Shown here piece after piece: positions 1-9,417 of a stretch of DNA of 54,261 nt (position 1 is the first letter of the stretch; each line of letters starts with the position of its first letter). The notes under the pieces are model-generated. The model was not told where the DNA came from. It did not search any database and saw only the letters and a list, made by a program, of their open reading frames with translations. The stretch is from Streptomyces albiflavescens. Its GTDB lineage: Bacteria; Actinomycetota; Actinomycetes; Streptomycetales; Streptomycetaceae. The stretch is from contig NZ_BMMM01000004.1 of the NCBI RefSeq assembly GCF_014645835.1, positions 533,194 to 587,454 on the forward strand, read 5' to 3'. A program made the position numbers and the translations under genes.

Positions 1-75
1 GAACTCCGCGACAAGCGCCCCACCCACCCGCACCCGAAAAACCGCAGCGGCCCCCCGCACACGTACCCTTGCCCC

Positions 76-942
76 GTGACCAGCCCCACCCCCGACGCCC
101 TCCTGGGCCCCGCCGACATCCGCGAACTCGCGGGTGCTCTCGGCGTGCGGCCCACCAAGCAGCGCGGCCAGAACTTTGTGATCGACGCGAACACCGTGCG
201 CCGTATCGTGCGCACCGCGGACGTGCGGCCCGACGACGTGGTCGTGGAGGTGGGTCCCGGGCTCGGCTCGCTGACACTCGCCCTGCTGGAGGTGGCCGAG
301 AGGGTCGTCGCGGTGGAGATCGACGACGTGCTCGCGGGGGCCCTGCCGTCGACCGTCGCGGCCCGCATGCCGGAGCGCGCGGAGCGTTTCGCCCTCGTGC
401 ACTCCGACGCGATGCACGTACAGGAACTCCCCGGGCCCGCGCCGACCGCGCTGGTCGCCAACCTCCCGTACAACGTCGCCGTACCCGTTCTGCTGCACAT
501 GCTCGACACCTTCCCGGCCATCGAGCGCACGCTCGTGATGGTGCAGGCCGAGGTCGCCGACCGCCTCGCGGCCGCGCCCGGTTCGAAGGTGTACGGCGTC
601 CCGTCCGTGAAGGCGAACTGGTATGCCGAGGTCAAGCGGGCCGGCGCCATCGGGCGGAATGTCTTCTGGCCCGCGCCCAACGTGGACAGCGGGCTCGTTT
701 CGCTCGTCCGCCGGACCGAGCCGATCAAGACCACGGCCACGAAGCGCGAGGTCTTCGCCGTGGTCGACGCCGCCTTCGCCCAGCGGCGCAAGACGCTGCG
801 CGCCGCCCTCGCCGGGTGGGCCGGATCCGCGCCTTTGGCCGAGGCCGCACTCGTCGCCGCGGGGGTCTCGCCGCAGGCCCGCGGGGAGTCCCTGACGGTC
901 GAGGAGTTCGCGCGTATCGCCGAGCACAAGGAGTCCCGGTAA
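76..942 (+). CDS. rsmA (ksgA): 16S rRNA dimethyladenosine transferase
   Basis: 288 aa. Dimethylates two adjacent adenines near the 3' end of 16S rRNA with S-adenosylmethionine, a late step of small-subunit assembly. Visible are the N-terminal QNFVID block, the SAM-binding [16 protein letters not shown] (motif I, about residues 56-71) and the catalytic [10 protein letters not shown] (motif IV, NLPY). Length matches the family. GTG start at 76; the upstream sequence holds no better in-frame start. The stop is followed at once by the ispE start, so the two are probably translated from one message, a frequent actinobacterial pairing. Nothing unusual is seen. Confidence 0.97.
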   Translation: MTSPTPDALLGPADIRELAGALGVRPTKQRGQNFVIDANTVRRIVRTADVRPDDVVVEVGPGLGSLTLALLEVAERVVAVEIDDVLAGALPSTVAARMPERAERFALVHSDAMHVQELPGPAPTALVANLPYNVAVPVLLHMLDTFPAIERTLVMVQAEVADRLAAAPGSKVYGVPSVKANWYAEVKRAGAIGRNVFWPAPNVDSGLVSLVRRTEPIKTTATKREVFAVVDAAFAQRRKTLRAALAGWAGSAPLAEAALVAAGVSPQARGESLTVEEFARIAEHKESR

Positions 943-1836
943 GTGAGCGTGACGGTACGCGTCCCTGCCAAGGTCAATGTCCAGCTCGCGGTCGGCGGCG
1001 CCCGCCCCGACGGCTTCCACGACCTGGCCAATGTCTTCCTCGCGGTCGGCCTCTACGACGAGGTGACCGTGACCCCCGCCGAGGAACTGCGCATCACCTG
1101 CACGGGGCCGGACGCCGCGCAGGTGCCCCTGGACCGTACGAACCTGGCGGCCCGCGCGGCCCTCGAACTCGCCCGGCGGTACGACCTCGACCCCGCCGTG
1201 CATATCCACATCGCCAAGGACATCCCCGTCGCCGGCGGTATGGCCGGCGGCAGCGCGGACGGCGCCGGTGCGCTCCTCGCCTGCGACGCACTGTGGGGCA
1301 CGGGCGCCTCGCGCGGCGAACTCCTGGACATCTGCGCCGAGTTGGGCAGCGATGTGCCGTTCAGTCTGGTGGGCGGGGCGGCGCTCGGCGTCGGCCGGGG
1401 CGAGCAACTGCGGGCGCTGGAGGTCGGCGGGACCTTCCACTGGGTCTTCGCGATGGCCGAGCGGGGGCTGTCGACCCCGGCCGTCTTCCGGGAGTTCGAC
1501 CGGATGAACGAGGGCGTGCGGATCCCCGAACCCGTCGCCTCGCAGGAGCTGTTCGACGCGTTGAGGAAGGGGGACTCCGACGCTCTCGCGGCCGCGGTCT
1601 CCAACGACCTCCAGCCGGCTGCCCTCTCCCTCTTCCCGGCCCTCGCCGACACACTTGCCGCGGGCCGCGCGGCCGGCGCCCTCGCCGCGCTGGTCTCCGG
1701 CTCGGGTCCGACCACGGCCTTCCTCGCGCCGGGCGCCGAGTCCGCGAAGACGGTCGCCGAGGCCCTGCTCGCCTCGGGCACCTGCCGCTCGGTGCGGGTC
1801 ACGGAGAGCCCGGCGCCGGGCGCGACCGTGCTCTGA
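943..1836 (+). CDS. ispE: 4-diphosphocytidyl-2-C-methyl-D-erythritol kinase
   Basis: 297 aa. Cytoplasmic GHMP kinase that phosphorylates CDP-methylerythritol in the MEP pathway to isopentenyl diphosphate. The N-terminal VPAKVNVQLAVGG, the ATP-binding loop PVAGGMAGGSADGAGALLA (about residues 90-108) and the C-terminal GSGPTTAF glycine-rich motif are all present. GTG start directly abuts the ksgA stop, implying translational coupling. Length is typical. An intergenic region of 225 bp without a strong terminator follows before the next gene. Confidence 0.97.
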   Translation: MSVTVRVPAKVNVQLAVGGARPDGFHDLANVFLAVGLYDEVTVTPAEELRITCTGPDAAQVPLDRTNLAARAALELARRYDLDPAVHIHIAKDIPVAGGMAGGSADGAGALLACDALWGTGASRGELLDICAELGSDVPFSLVGGAALGVGRGEQLRALEVGGTFHWVFAMAERGLSTPAVFREFDRMNEGVRIPEPVASQELFDALRKGDSDALAAAVSNDLQPAALSLFPALADTLAAGRAAGALAALVSGSGPTTAFLAPGAESAKTVAEALLASGTCRSVRVTESPAPGATVL

Positions 1837-2061
1837 TCTGCGACGTACTCCTCGGACCCGCGGTGCGTACTGCTCCGATCCGCGATACCGCTCGGATCCG
1901 CCTATGGCCGAGGCGAACCGGAAGATCCAGGCCCAGCGGGTCGATCTGCTCGACGCCCAGCAGATTGGGCAGGGGCGGAGGGGGCGAAAACCCTCACGGC
2001 TCGGCCCCCGTACCGCGCGGACTACCCTTGAGGGTCGATCGTCCCCCTTGTCAGGAGAGAA

Positions 2062-3867
2062 ATGGCCGTCAACCTGGTCAATGTCGAGTCCGTCAGCAAG
2101 GTGTACGGCACCCGTGCACTGCTCGACGGAGTCTCCCTCGGCGTCAGCGAGGGCGACCGCATCGGCGTGGTCGGCCGGAACGGCGACGGCAAGACCACCC
2201 TCATCCGGATGCTCGCCAAGCTGGAGGAGGCCGACACCGGCCGCGTCACGCACTCCGGCGGCCTGCACCTGGGCGTGCTGACGCAGCACGACTCCCTCGA
2301 CCCCACGGCCACCGTCCGCCATGAGGTCATCCGTGACCTGGCCGACCACGAGTGGGCGGGCAACGCCAAGATCAGGGACGTACTGACCGGGCTGTTCGGC
2401 GGGCTGGACCTGCCCGGTTTCCCGCAGGGGCTGGACACCGTCATCGGCCCCCTCTCGGGTGGAGAGCGCCGCCGCATCGCCCTCGCCAAGCTGCTCATCG
2501 AGGAGCAGGACCTGATCATCCTCGACGAGCCCACCAACCATCTGGACGTGGAAGGCATCGCCTGGCTCGCGCAGCATCTGCGCGAGCGCCGCTCGGCCCT
2601 TGTCTGCGTCACCCACGACCGGTGGTTCCTGGACCAGGTCAGCACCCGCATGTGGGACGTGCAGAAGGGCGCGGTGTACGAGTACGAGGGTGGCTACTCC
2701 GACTACGTCTTCGCGCGTGCCGAGCGCGAGCGCATCGCCGCCACCGAGGAAGTCAAGCGGCAGAACCTCGTGCGCAAGGAGCTGGCCTGGCTGCGGCGCG
2801 GGGCGCCCGCCCGCACCTCCAAGCCGCGCTTCCGCGTCGAGGCCGCCAACGAGCTGATCGCGGACGTGCCGCCGCCCCGCGACAAGAGCGAGCTGATGAA
2901 GTTCGCCAGCTCGCGGCTCGGCAGGACCGTGTTCGATCTCGAGGACGTGACCGTGCAGGCCGGGCCCAAGGTGCTGCTCAAGCACCTCACCTGGCATCTC
3001 GGCCCCGGCGACCGCGTCGGCCTCGTCGGTGTGAACGGCGCCGGCAAGACCTCACTCCTGCGGGCCCTGGCCGAGGCCGCACGCAGTGAGGGGGAGAAGC
3101 AGCCCGCCGCCGGGCGGATCGTCACCGGCAAGACCGTCAAGCTGGCCTACCTCTCGCAGGAGGTCGCCGAACTCGACCCGAACTGGCGCGTGTTGCAGGC
3201 CGTCCAGGCCGTCCGTGACCGGGTCGACCTCGGCAAGGGCCGTGAGATGACCGCGGGGCAGCTCTGCGAGACGTTCGGCTTCAACAAGGAGAAGCAGTGG
3301 ACCCCGGTCGGGGACCTCTCCGGCGGTGAGCGTCGTCGGCTGCAGCTCCTGCGGCTCCTGATGGACGAGCCCAACGTCCTCTTCCTCGACGAGCCCACCA
3401 ACGACCTCGACATCGAGACCCTCACGCAGCTGGAGGACCTGCTCGACGGCTGGCCCGGGTCGATGGTCGTGATCTCCCACGACCGGTTCTTCATCGAGCG
3501 GACGACGGACAACGTCTTCGCGCTGCTGGGCGACGGCACGCTGCGGATGCTGCCGCGCGGGATCGACGAGTACCTGGAGCGTCGCAGGAAGATGGAGGAG
3601 GTCGCGGCCGCCGCCGTGCTCGCCTCGGTGCCGGCGGCCACCAAGTCCGCCTCCGCGGCCGACACCCGCGCCGCCAAGAAGGAGCTGCAGAAGATCGAGC
3701 GGCAGCTGGACAAGATCTCCGAGAAGGAGACCAAGCTGCACACCCAAATCGCCGACAACGCCACCGACTTCGAGCGGGTCGCCAAACTCGACGCGGAATT
3801 GCGCGAGTTGGCCGGGGAGCGCGAGGACCTGGAGCTGCGCTGGCTGGAGCTGGCCGAAGACGCCTGA
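2062..3867 (+). CDS. ABC-F family ATP-binding protein (Uup/EttA-like)
   Basis: 601 aa, soluble, with two ABC domains and no membrane segment, as in ribosome-acting ABC-F proteins. First domain: Walker A GRNGDGKTTL, signature LSGGERRRIALAKLL, Walker B LIILDEPTNHLD. Second domain: Walker A GVNGAGKTSLL, signature LSGGERRRLQLLRLL, Walker B VLFLDEPTNDLD. A charged coiled coil fills about residues 530-600, as in Uup. ATG start after AGGAGA. Family members act on the ribosome as translation factors or antibiotic-protection proteins; no resistance role can be inferred from sequence alone. A weak inverted repeat (1990-1996 with 2029-2035) lies in the leader. Confidence 0.93.
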   Translation: MAVNLVNVESVSKVYGTRALLDGVSLGVSEGDRIGVVGRNGDGKTTLIRMLAKLEEADTGRVTHSGGLHLGVLTQHDSLDPTATVRHEVIRDLADHEWAGNAKIRDVLTGLFGGLDLPGFPQGLDTVIGPLSGGERRRIALAKLLIEEQDLIILDEPTNHLDVEGIAWLAQHLRERRSALVCVTHDRWFLDQVSTRMWDVQKGAVYEYEGGYSDYVFARAERERIAATEEVKRQNLVRKELAWLRRGAPARTSKPRFRVEAANELIADVPPPRDKSELMKFASSRLGRTVFDLEDVTVQAGPKVLLKHLTWHLGPGDRVGLVGVNGAGKTSLLRALAEAARSEGEKQPAAGRIVTGKTVKLAYLSQEVAELDPNWRVLQAVQAVRDRVDLGKGREMTAGQLCETFGFNKEKQWTPVGDLSGGERRRLQLLRLLMDEPNVLFLDEPTNDLDIETLTQLEDLLDGWPGSMVVISHDRFFIERTTDNVFALLGDGTLRMLPRGIDEYLERRRKMEEVAAAAVLASVPAATKSASAADTRAAKKELQKIERQLDKISEKETKLHTQIADNATDFERVAKLDAELRELAGEREDLELRWLELAEDA

Positions 3868-4183
3868 GCGGTCGCGCGGTAGGGCGCGTACGAAGGCGTA
3901 CGCCTGAAGTGCACGGCGCGACAGTCGAAGTGGGCCCGGCGCGCATGCCGGCGCGGGGCCCGCACGGGCGCCGACGTGCGCCCCGGGTGAAGGGCGCGTG
4001 AAGGCGCGTAACGACGGCATCACGGGCCGGTCCTCCCTTGGGAACAGGGGAAGACCGGCCCCCTGTTCATGGGCGCCACAGTGATAGAAAGAGCCGTCTG
4101 AGAACAGTCTGAGAACCACTGGGAGAGGCGCGAATCCAGCGCCGCCGGTGGGGCGCCACATCAGTGAAGAGGGGGAAGCGCTG
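3868..4183. other. Intergenic region with terminator
   Basis: 316 bp between the ABC-F gene and the first beta-propeller gene. It holds the hairpin at 4024-4061 and GC-rich short inverted repeats. No coding sequence is supported. The promoter of the following gene should lie between 4062 and 4183. Confidence 0.6.
4024..4061 (+). terminator. Hairpin terminator after the ABC-F gene
   Basis: 9-bp perfect arms GGGCCGGTC/GACCGGCCC enclose a 20-nt loop that can pair further. It lacks a long U tract, as is usual for Streptomyces terminators. Confidence 0.6.
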
Positions 4184-6049
4184 ATGAGTCAGCCGCCCAG
4201 TCAGCCGCCGCAGGGCGGCTTCGGAGCACCACAGGACCAGCCGCCGGGGGGCGGCTTCGGAGCACCACAGGACCAGCCGCCGGCGGGCGGCTTCGGAGCA
4301 CCGCAGGACCCGCGGTCGCAGGGCGGCTTCGGCGCGCCCCCCGCCAACACGCCCCAGGGCACGCCCCCTTCGCCGGCGCAGCCGCCCCAGGCCCCCGCGC
4401 CCCCGCAGGCTCCGCCCGCCGGTCCTCCGGGGCCCGGTTACGGATACCCCCAGCAGCCCGGCCCCTACGCCCAGCCGGGCCCGTACGGCCAGCCGCAGCA
4501 GCCGGGGCCGTACGGGCAGCCCGGCCCCTACGGCCAACCGCCGCAGCCCGGTTACGGATACCCGCCCCAGGCGCAGTACCCGGGCGCGCCCGGCACCCCG
4601 CCCCTCGGCGGCGGCTCCAAGAACCCCTTCAAGGGCAGGCCCGCGATGATCATCGGCGCCGCGGTGGCCGCACTGCTCGTGGTCGGCGGCACCGTCTGGG
4701 CGATCAGCAGCAGCGGCGGTGACGACGGCAAGAAGCCGGTCGCCGACAAGAGCCCGACCTCCAAGGCCTCCGCCTCCGACGACCCGGTCAACCCCGGTGA
4801 CGGCAGCGGCAACGGCGGTGAGGACCCCGAGGACCTCAACGCGGACCGCCAGGCCGGTGAGGCGAAGGTGCTCTGGTACAAGCAGGCGCCCGACGCTCCC
4901 GGTTCCGGCGCGGACGCCCCCGGTCTGTGGATCACCGACAAGGCCGCGGTGAAGGCGGCGTACAAGCAGGTCTTCGCCTACAACGTCGGGGACGGCAAGC
5001 CCACTTGGGACGCGCTGACCTTCCCGCAGAAGATCTGCGCGGTCACCCCGCAGAAGACGTCCGACAACAAGGCCTTCGTGGCGTACATGAGCGGCTCCAG
5101 CGACAGCGCCAAGTGCAACCAGCTCCAGGAGATCGACCTCAACACCGGCGCCAAGGGCTGGAGCGGGAAGATCCCCGACGGCGAACTCTTCGACAGCACG
5201 CTCACCATCGAGCTGTCCATCACCGGCGACACCCTGACGGTCGGCCGCTCGATGTCCGGCACGGCGTACGACGTGGCCAGCGGCAAGAAGCTGTGGGACA
5301 AGGAGAAGTACGGCTCGGGCTGCTACCCGGCCGCGTTCGCGGGCGGCCCCAAGCTGCTGGCCGTCTCGTCCTGCGGCGTCGGCTCCGACACCGAGCACGA
5401 CGAGGTGCAGGAGCTGGACCCGGCCACCGGCAAGGCCAAGTGGACCACGAAGATCCCCAAGGGCTGGCGGGTCGAGCGTGCGTACTCCGTCGATCCGGTC
5501 GTCCTCTACATGACCAATGACGACAAGAAGCGGGTCAACGTCACCACTCTGAAGAACAACGGCGACCTCCGCTCGCAACTGGAGAGCAAGGACGCCTTCG
5601 CGCCCGAGTGCGGCTACGCCGTCCTCAACCGTGACCTGTCGGGCTGCTTCGGCACCGCCGCCGACGCCAACACCCTCTATCTGCCGACCGAGGCGAAGAC
5701 CGGCGCCAACGAGATCGTCGCGTTCAGCCTGGAGACCGGCAAGGAGAAGTGGCGCGTCAAGTCCCCGGCGGACGAGACGATGCTGCCGATGCGGAAGGAC
5801 GGCACGAATCTCGTCGCGTACGTCGAGCCGTCGTACGACGGCGGTGGCCGGATCGTGTCGATCCCGACGACCGGCAGCAGCCACAGGACCACGAAGCTGC
5901 TGCAGATGCCGCAGGGCACCGCGGACATCGAGAACAGCTTCTTCTCGAAGGCGGTCGACTATGTGGACGGGCGCTTCTACATCTCCACCACCCGGCTGAC
6001 GGGCAATGACGAGACGAAGGAGAAGTTGATGCTGGCCTACGGCAAGTGA
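4184..6049 (+). CDS. Membrane-anchored PQQ-type beta-propeller protein (copy 1)
   Basis: 621 aa. Residues 1-150 are a Pro/Gln/Gly-rich tail with GGFGAPQD repeats and YGQP motifs. A single membrane helix (about 154-176, MIIGAAVAALLVVGGTVW) follows, then a Ser/Asp/Gly linker and an outer domain with blade-like repeats such as TGKEKWRVKSP and SGKKLWDKEK that resemble PQQ/Trp-Asp propellers. The ATG at 4184 is chosen over an in-frame GTG at 4148 because GGGGGAAG precedes it and the next gene begins with the same MSQPP. The substrate or partner is unknown. The tail should be cytoplasmic and the propeller outside. It is a tandem paralogue of the next gene. Confidence 0.85.
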   Translation: MSQPPSQPPQGGFGAPQDQPPGGGFGAPQDQPPAGGFGAPQDPRSQGGFGAPPANTPQGTPPSPAQPPQAPAPPQAPPAGPPGPGYGYPQQPGPYAQPGPYGQPQQPGPYGQPGPYGQPPQPGYGYPPQAQYPGAPGTPPLGGGSKNPFKGRPAMIIGAAVAALLVVGGTVWAISSSGGDDGKKPVADKSPTSKASASDDPVNPGDGSGNGGEDPEDLNADRQAGEAKVLWYKQAPDAPGSGADAPGLWITDKAAVKAAYKQVFAYNVGDGKPTWDALTFPQKICAVTPQKTSDNKAFVAYMSGSSDSAKCNQLQEIDLNTGAKGWSGKIPDGELFDSTLTIELSITGDTLTVGRSMSGTAYDVASGKKLWDKEKYGSGCYPAAFAGGPKLLAVSSCGVGSDTEHDEVQELDPATGKAKWTTKIPKGWRVERAYSVDPVVLYMTNDDKKRVNVTTLKNNGDLRSQLESKDAFAPECGYAVLNRDLSGCFGTAADANTLYLPTEAKTGANEIVAFSLETGKEKWRVKSPADETMLPMRKDGTNLVAYVEPSYDGGGRIVSIPTTGSSHRTTKLLQMPQGTADIENSFFSKAVDYVDGRFYISTTRLTGNDETKEKLMLAYGK

Positions 6050-6107
6050 CCCTCGTCCTCCTCTCGTTCAGACCCGCCATCCCTTCGTATTCCGAGGTAC
6101 ACACGTC

Positions 6108-7922
6108 ATGAGTCAGCCGCCCCCGCCACCGCCGAACCAGCCCCCGCAGGGCGGTTTCGGCGCGCCCCAGGACCCGCCGCCCGGCGGTTTCGGCGCCCCG
6201 CAGGACCCGCCCCCGGGCGGTTTCGGCGCCCCGACGCCCCCGCCGCCCGCGCAGGGCCCCGGCTACGGCTACCCGCAGACGCCCGCTCCGCAGTCGCCTC
6301 CGCCCGCCCCGCCGCAGCAGCCGTACGGCTACCCCCAGACGCCGCCCCCGGCCCAGCCCGGCTACGGCTACCCGGGCCAGCAGCCGCAGTACGGCACGCA
6401 GCAGCAGCCGTACGGCTACCCCCAGCAGACCACGCCGATGCAGCCGCAGGCTCCTCAGGGCGGCGGGCGGAAGTTCAACAGTCAGCTGGTCATCATCGTG
6501 GCGGCGGTGGCCGCCGTCGCGCTGATCATCGGCGGCGGTGTCTGGTATGCCAACTTGTCCGGCAAGGACGACGGCAAGAACAACTCGTCCGGTACGAACG
6601 GCGGCACCGGCGGCAAGGACGGCAAGGACGGCGGCAAGACCGGCGGCTCCAACGGCAAGGAGAAGGTGCCGTCCAACACCAGCTCCAAGGTGCTGTTCCA
6701 GGTGCCCGCGCCCGCCGTGAAGGACGACAGCAGCGTCACCACCGTCGGCTCCTGGCTCACCGACAAGGTGTACGCCAAGAGCGGCAACGCCGAGATCAAC
6801 GGCTACGACCCCGACTCGGGCGCCAAGCTCTGGACGATCAAGCTCCCCGGCCCGGTGTGCCAGGCCAGCCGCCACAGCACCGAGTCCAACCGGACGGCGA
6901 TCATCTACGAGCCCGCCATGCCGACCAAGGCGGAGCCCTCGCACGGCTGCAGCCAGCTCGCGGCCCTCGACCTCGACATCGGCAAGAAGCTGTGGACCAA
7001 GACGGTCAAGTCCGGTGACCAGCTGATCAGCCTCGACAACGTCACCGTGAGCGCGAACACGGTCGCCGCGGGCAGCACCAGCGGCGGCGCCGCGTTCGAC
7101 ATCGGAAGCGGCAAGCAGCTGTGGGCGCCGAAGCCCACGGACAGCTGCTACGACTCCGGATACGGCGGCGGCGACAAGCTGGTCGCGGTCCGCAAGTGCG
7201 GCGAGTACGGCAGCACGCGTCAGCTGCACATCCAGACCATCGACCCGAAGTCCGGGAAGGTGCTCTCCGAGTACAAGATGTCGCCCGGCATCGAGTACGC
7301 GAGCGTCGTGTCGACCAACCCGCTGGTCGTCGCCGCCGACGTCGGCGACTCCGCCGGTGACGGCAGCGGCATCTCGGACTTCTTCTCCCTCGACAACAAG
7401 ACCGGCAAGCTGCGTACGAAGATCTCGGCGCCCGGCAAGACGTACGCCGCCCGGTGCGACGGGATCACCAGGATCGAGTACTGCTCCTCGCTCGCCGTCG
7501 GCAACGACAGGCTCTACATCCCGACCGAGGAGCACGACGGCACCGGCGAGTACAGCCAGACCAACGAGATCGTCGCCTTCGACCTGGCCACCGGCAAGCA
7601 GACCGGCCAGCGCGCGGACGCGGGTGACGGCTACACCATCACCCCGCTGCGCATGGATGGCGGCAACATCCTGGCGTACAAGCGTCCGCCGTACGACAAG
7701 GGCGGGCAGATCGTCACCATCGACGGCACCTCGTTCAAGGAGACCAAGCTCCTGGAGAACCCGGCGACCGAGGCGGTCCGCGACGCGGAGACCACCATGC
7801 TCCCGGAGTACGCCGAGATCCTCTACAAGGACGGCCATCTGTACATGTCCGCGGTCTACGCCCACAAGCTGTCGGCCTCGGACGACAAGGAGTACCTGGC
7901 GATCGCCTTCGGTACGCGGTAG
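6108..7922 (+). CDS. Membrane-anchored PQQ-type beta-propeller protein (copy 2)
   Basis: 604 aa with the same plan as its upstream neighbour: a Pro-rich tail with about 10-residue GGFGAPQDPP repeats (residues 14-45) and YGYPQ motifs, one membrane helix at about 126-148, a Gly/Lys/Asp linker, then a propeller-like outer region with SGAKLWTIK, GKKLWTKTV and GKQLWAP blades. Several cysteines in the outer domain suggest disulfides. Only 58 bp separate it from copy 1, so they are probably cotranscribed, and a strong terminator follows. Function is unknown; a cell-surface binding or scaffolding role is an inference. Confidence 0.85.
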   Translation: MSQPPPPPPNQPPQGGFGAPQDPPPGGFGAPQDPPPGGFGAPTPPPPAQGPGYGYPQTPAPQSPPPAPPQQPYGYPQTPPPAQPGYGYPGQQPQYGTQQQPYGYPQQTTPMQPQAPQGGGRKFNSQLVIIVAAVAAVALIIGGGVWYANLSGKDDGKNNSSGTNGGTGGKDGKDGGKTGGSNGKEKVPSNTSSKVLFQVPAPAVKDDSSVTTVGSWLTDKVYAKSGNAEINGYDPDSGAKLWTIKLPGPVCQASRHSTESNRTAIIYEPAMPTKAEPSHGCSQLAALDLDIGKKLWTKTVKSGDQLISLDNVTVSANTVAAGSTSGGAAFDIGSGKQLWAPKPTDSCYDSGYGGGDKLVAVRKCGEYGSTRQLHIQTIDPKSGKVLSEYKMSPGIEYASVVSTNPLVVAADVGDSAGDGSGISDFFSLDNKTGKLRTKISAPGKTYAARCDGITRIEYCSSLAVGNDRLYIPTEEHDGTGEYSQTNEIVAFDLATGKQTGQRADAGDGYTITPLRMDGGNILAYKRPPYDKGGQIVTIDGTSFKETKLLENPATEAVRDAETTMLPEYAEILYKDGHLYMSAVYAHKLSASDDKEYLAIAFGTR

Positions 7923-7968
7923 TCGCGCACGATCGTCCGCGGCGCCCAGTTGGTGAACGCGCTGTTGT

Positions 7969-8018
7969 GAACGACCCCGCCCCTGGTGCAGGATCCCTGC
8001 TCAGGGGCGGGGTCGTTC
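7969..8018 (+). terminator. Strong hairpin terminator after the beta-propeller pair
   Basis: 17-bp perfect arms (7969-7985 and 8002-8018) with a 16-nt loop that contains a smaller inverted repeat. It sits about 46 bp after the stop of copy 2. Confidence 0.8.
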
Positions 8019-8192
8019 GCGTACCCCTCATCACTCCCGAATGGGAGGGATTTCGATATTCCGGGGCACTTCTCACCAGTAGGGGAAGCGCAACGTCGAA
8101 CAAGCGTGTAGCTTCCGGGGGATGGAGAGCCGGGGGGCTCCTAATCCACGGGGAACCAGTGGGGATGCTTGGGGGGACTGGGGGGTTGCCTG

Positions 8193-8888
8193 ATGGGAGT
8201 GCGGCTCATGGTGGTCGACGACCACCGACTGCTCGCCGAGGCGTTGGCCTCGGCCTTGAAGCTGCGCGGGCACCGGGTGCTCGCCGCGGCGGCGCCCGCC
8301 GCGGGAGCGGCGGAGCTGGTGATCACACGGGCACCCGAGGTGTGCCTGATCGGCACGGCTGCACCGGCCGAGCCGGGGATCTTCGACCCGGTGGTGAAGA
8401 TCAAACGGGAGCGCCCGCAGGTGGCGGTCCTCGTCCTGGGCCCGGTACCGAACCCACGCGGCATCGCGGCCGCGTTCGCCGCCGGCGCCTCGGGCTACGT
8501 ACGCCATGACGAACGCATAGAGGGCGTCGAGCGCGCGATCATGAAGGCGAGGGCGGGCGAGGCGGCGGTCGCTCCGCAGCTGTTGCAGGGCGCCTTCAGC
8601 GAACTCCTCAACCCTGCCGCCCAGCCGGACGACGAGGGCCAACGCCTGCTCCAGATGCTCACTCCGAGGGAGGTCGAGGTCCTGGTCCGGGTGGCGGACG
8701 GTGAGGACACGCGCCTCATCGCCGCCGGAATGGGGATCGCTCCGTCGACGGCCCGGACCCATGTCCAGCGGGTGCTGATGAAGCTGGGGGTGGGGTCGCG
8801 GTTGGAGGCGGCGGCGCTGGCGGCGCGGACGGGGTTGCTGGAACGGGCGGGTCCGGTGCCGGCTCCCGTCGACGGGCTCCAGGAGTGA
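8193..8888 (+). CDS. LuxR/NarL-type regulator with degenerate receiver domain
   Basis: 231 aa. The N-terminal half has a receiver-like fold beginning VRLMVVDDH; the C-terminal half is a LuxR-type helix-turn-helix (LTPREVEVL, then STARTHVQRVLMKLGVGS). The receiver keeps the acidic pair D9/D10, but the phospho-acceptor position is G54 (CLIGTAAP), the usual Thr/Ser is G83 and the conserved Lys is H105 (GYVRHD). Control by phosphorylation is therefore unlikely. No kinase is adjacent. Start is ATG 8193; an in-frame ATG at 8169 would add eight residues and cannot be excluded. Confidence 0.88.
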   Translation: MGVRLMVVDDHRLLAEALASALKLRGHRVLAAAAPAAGAAELVITRAPEVCLIGTAAPAEPGIFDPVVKIKRERPQVAVLVLGPVPNPRGIAAAFAAGASGYVRHDERIEGVERAIMKARAGEAAVAPQLLQGAFSELLNPAAQPDDEGQRLLQMLTPREVEVLVRVADGEDTRLIAAGMGIAPSTARTHVQRVLMKLGVGSRLEAAALAARTGLLERAGPVPAPVDGLQE

Positions 8889-9025
8889 AGCTCCCCTGGC
8901 CGGCCCTGGCGAGTCGGCCCCCGGGCGTTGCCGGGGGTTCGTCGCCGGTGATGCGAGACGTGGCCATTCGGTGGCGGAACAGGGCCAGTCGTCCGGCCGG
9001 GGAGCCCGAATGATCAACAGTCGTA

Positions 9026-9061
9026 CGGGGCCGGACTTCCGCTCAGTGAACTCCGGCCCCG
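9026..9061. terminator. Bidirectional hairpin between convergent genes
   Basis: 10-bp perfect arms CGGGGCCGGA/TCCGGCCCCG with a 16-nt loop, placed between the 3' ends of the LuxR-type gene and the minus-strand small membrane protein gene. Confidence 0.65.
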
Positions 9062-9071
9062 CACACGGGTG

Positions 9072-9386
9072 TTACTCCAGGGCCCCCTCGTTCTCGGACG
9101 CCGGTGGCACCGGCGGCGTCAGCGGGCGCAGCCAGAGCCAGACCAGGAAGAACACCCCCAGGGCGAGCATGCCGAGCCCCGTCCAGAGGTTGATGTTGAC
9201 GCCCGCGGCCTTGGCGAGGTTGGCGTCGGAGACGGTGATGCCGGCGATCGTGACGATGACGCCGTAGATCACGAACAGGCCGCCGATCATGAGGCGGATG
9301 TCGAAGAGGCGGGTCGCGGTCGCAGACTTCTGCTCCAGCTCGATGACCTCGCGCTGGACGTCGCGGTCGGAGTAATGGTCGGACAT
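9072..9386 (-). CDS. Small two-helix membrane protein next to symporter
   Basis: 104 aa. A charged N-terminus (about 1-28) is followed by two membrane helices, about 31-50 (MIGGLFVIYGVIVTIAGITV) and 66-85 (LWTGLGMLALGVFFLVWLWL), and a short Pro/Glu tail. It begins 31 bp after the symporter stop on the same strand, so it is probably the second gene of that operon. No named family is recognised. By analogy with DUF485 proteins that accompany acetate symporters it may be an accessory subunit, but this is inference. Confidence 0.75.
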   Translation of the reverse strand: MSDHYSDRDVQREVIELEQKSATATRLFDIRLMIGGLFVIYGVIVTIAGITVSDANLAKAAGVNINLWTGLGMLALGVFFLVWLWLRPLTPPVPPASENEGALE

Positions 9387-9417
9387 GGTTTCTTAAGCCT
9401 CCCTCGTCGCAACGAGA

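Noticed and set aside
4148..4183. Earlier GTG start for the first beta-propeller gene
   Set aside because: The paralogue starts at the equivalent MSQPP and the ATG at 4184 has its own ribosome site.
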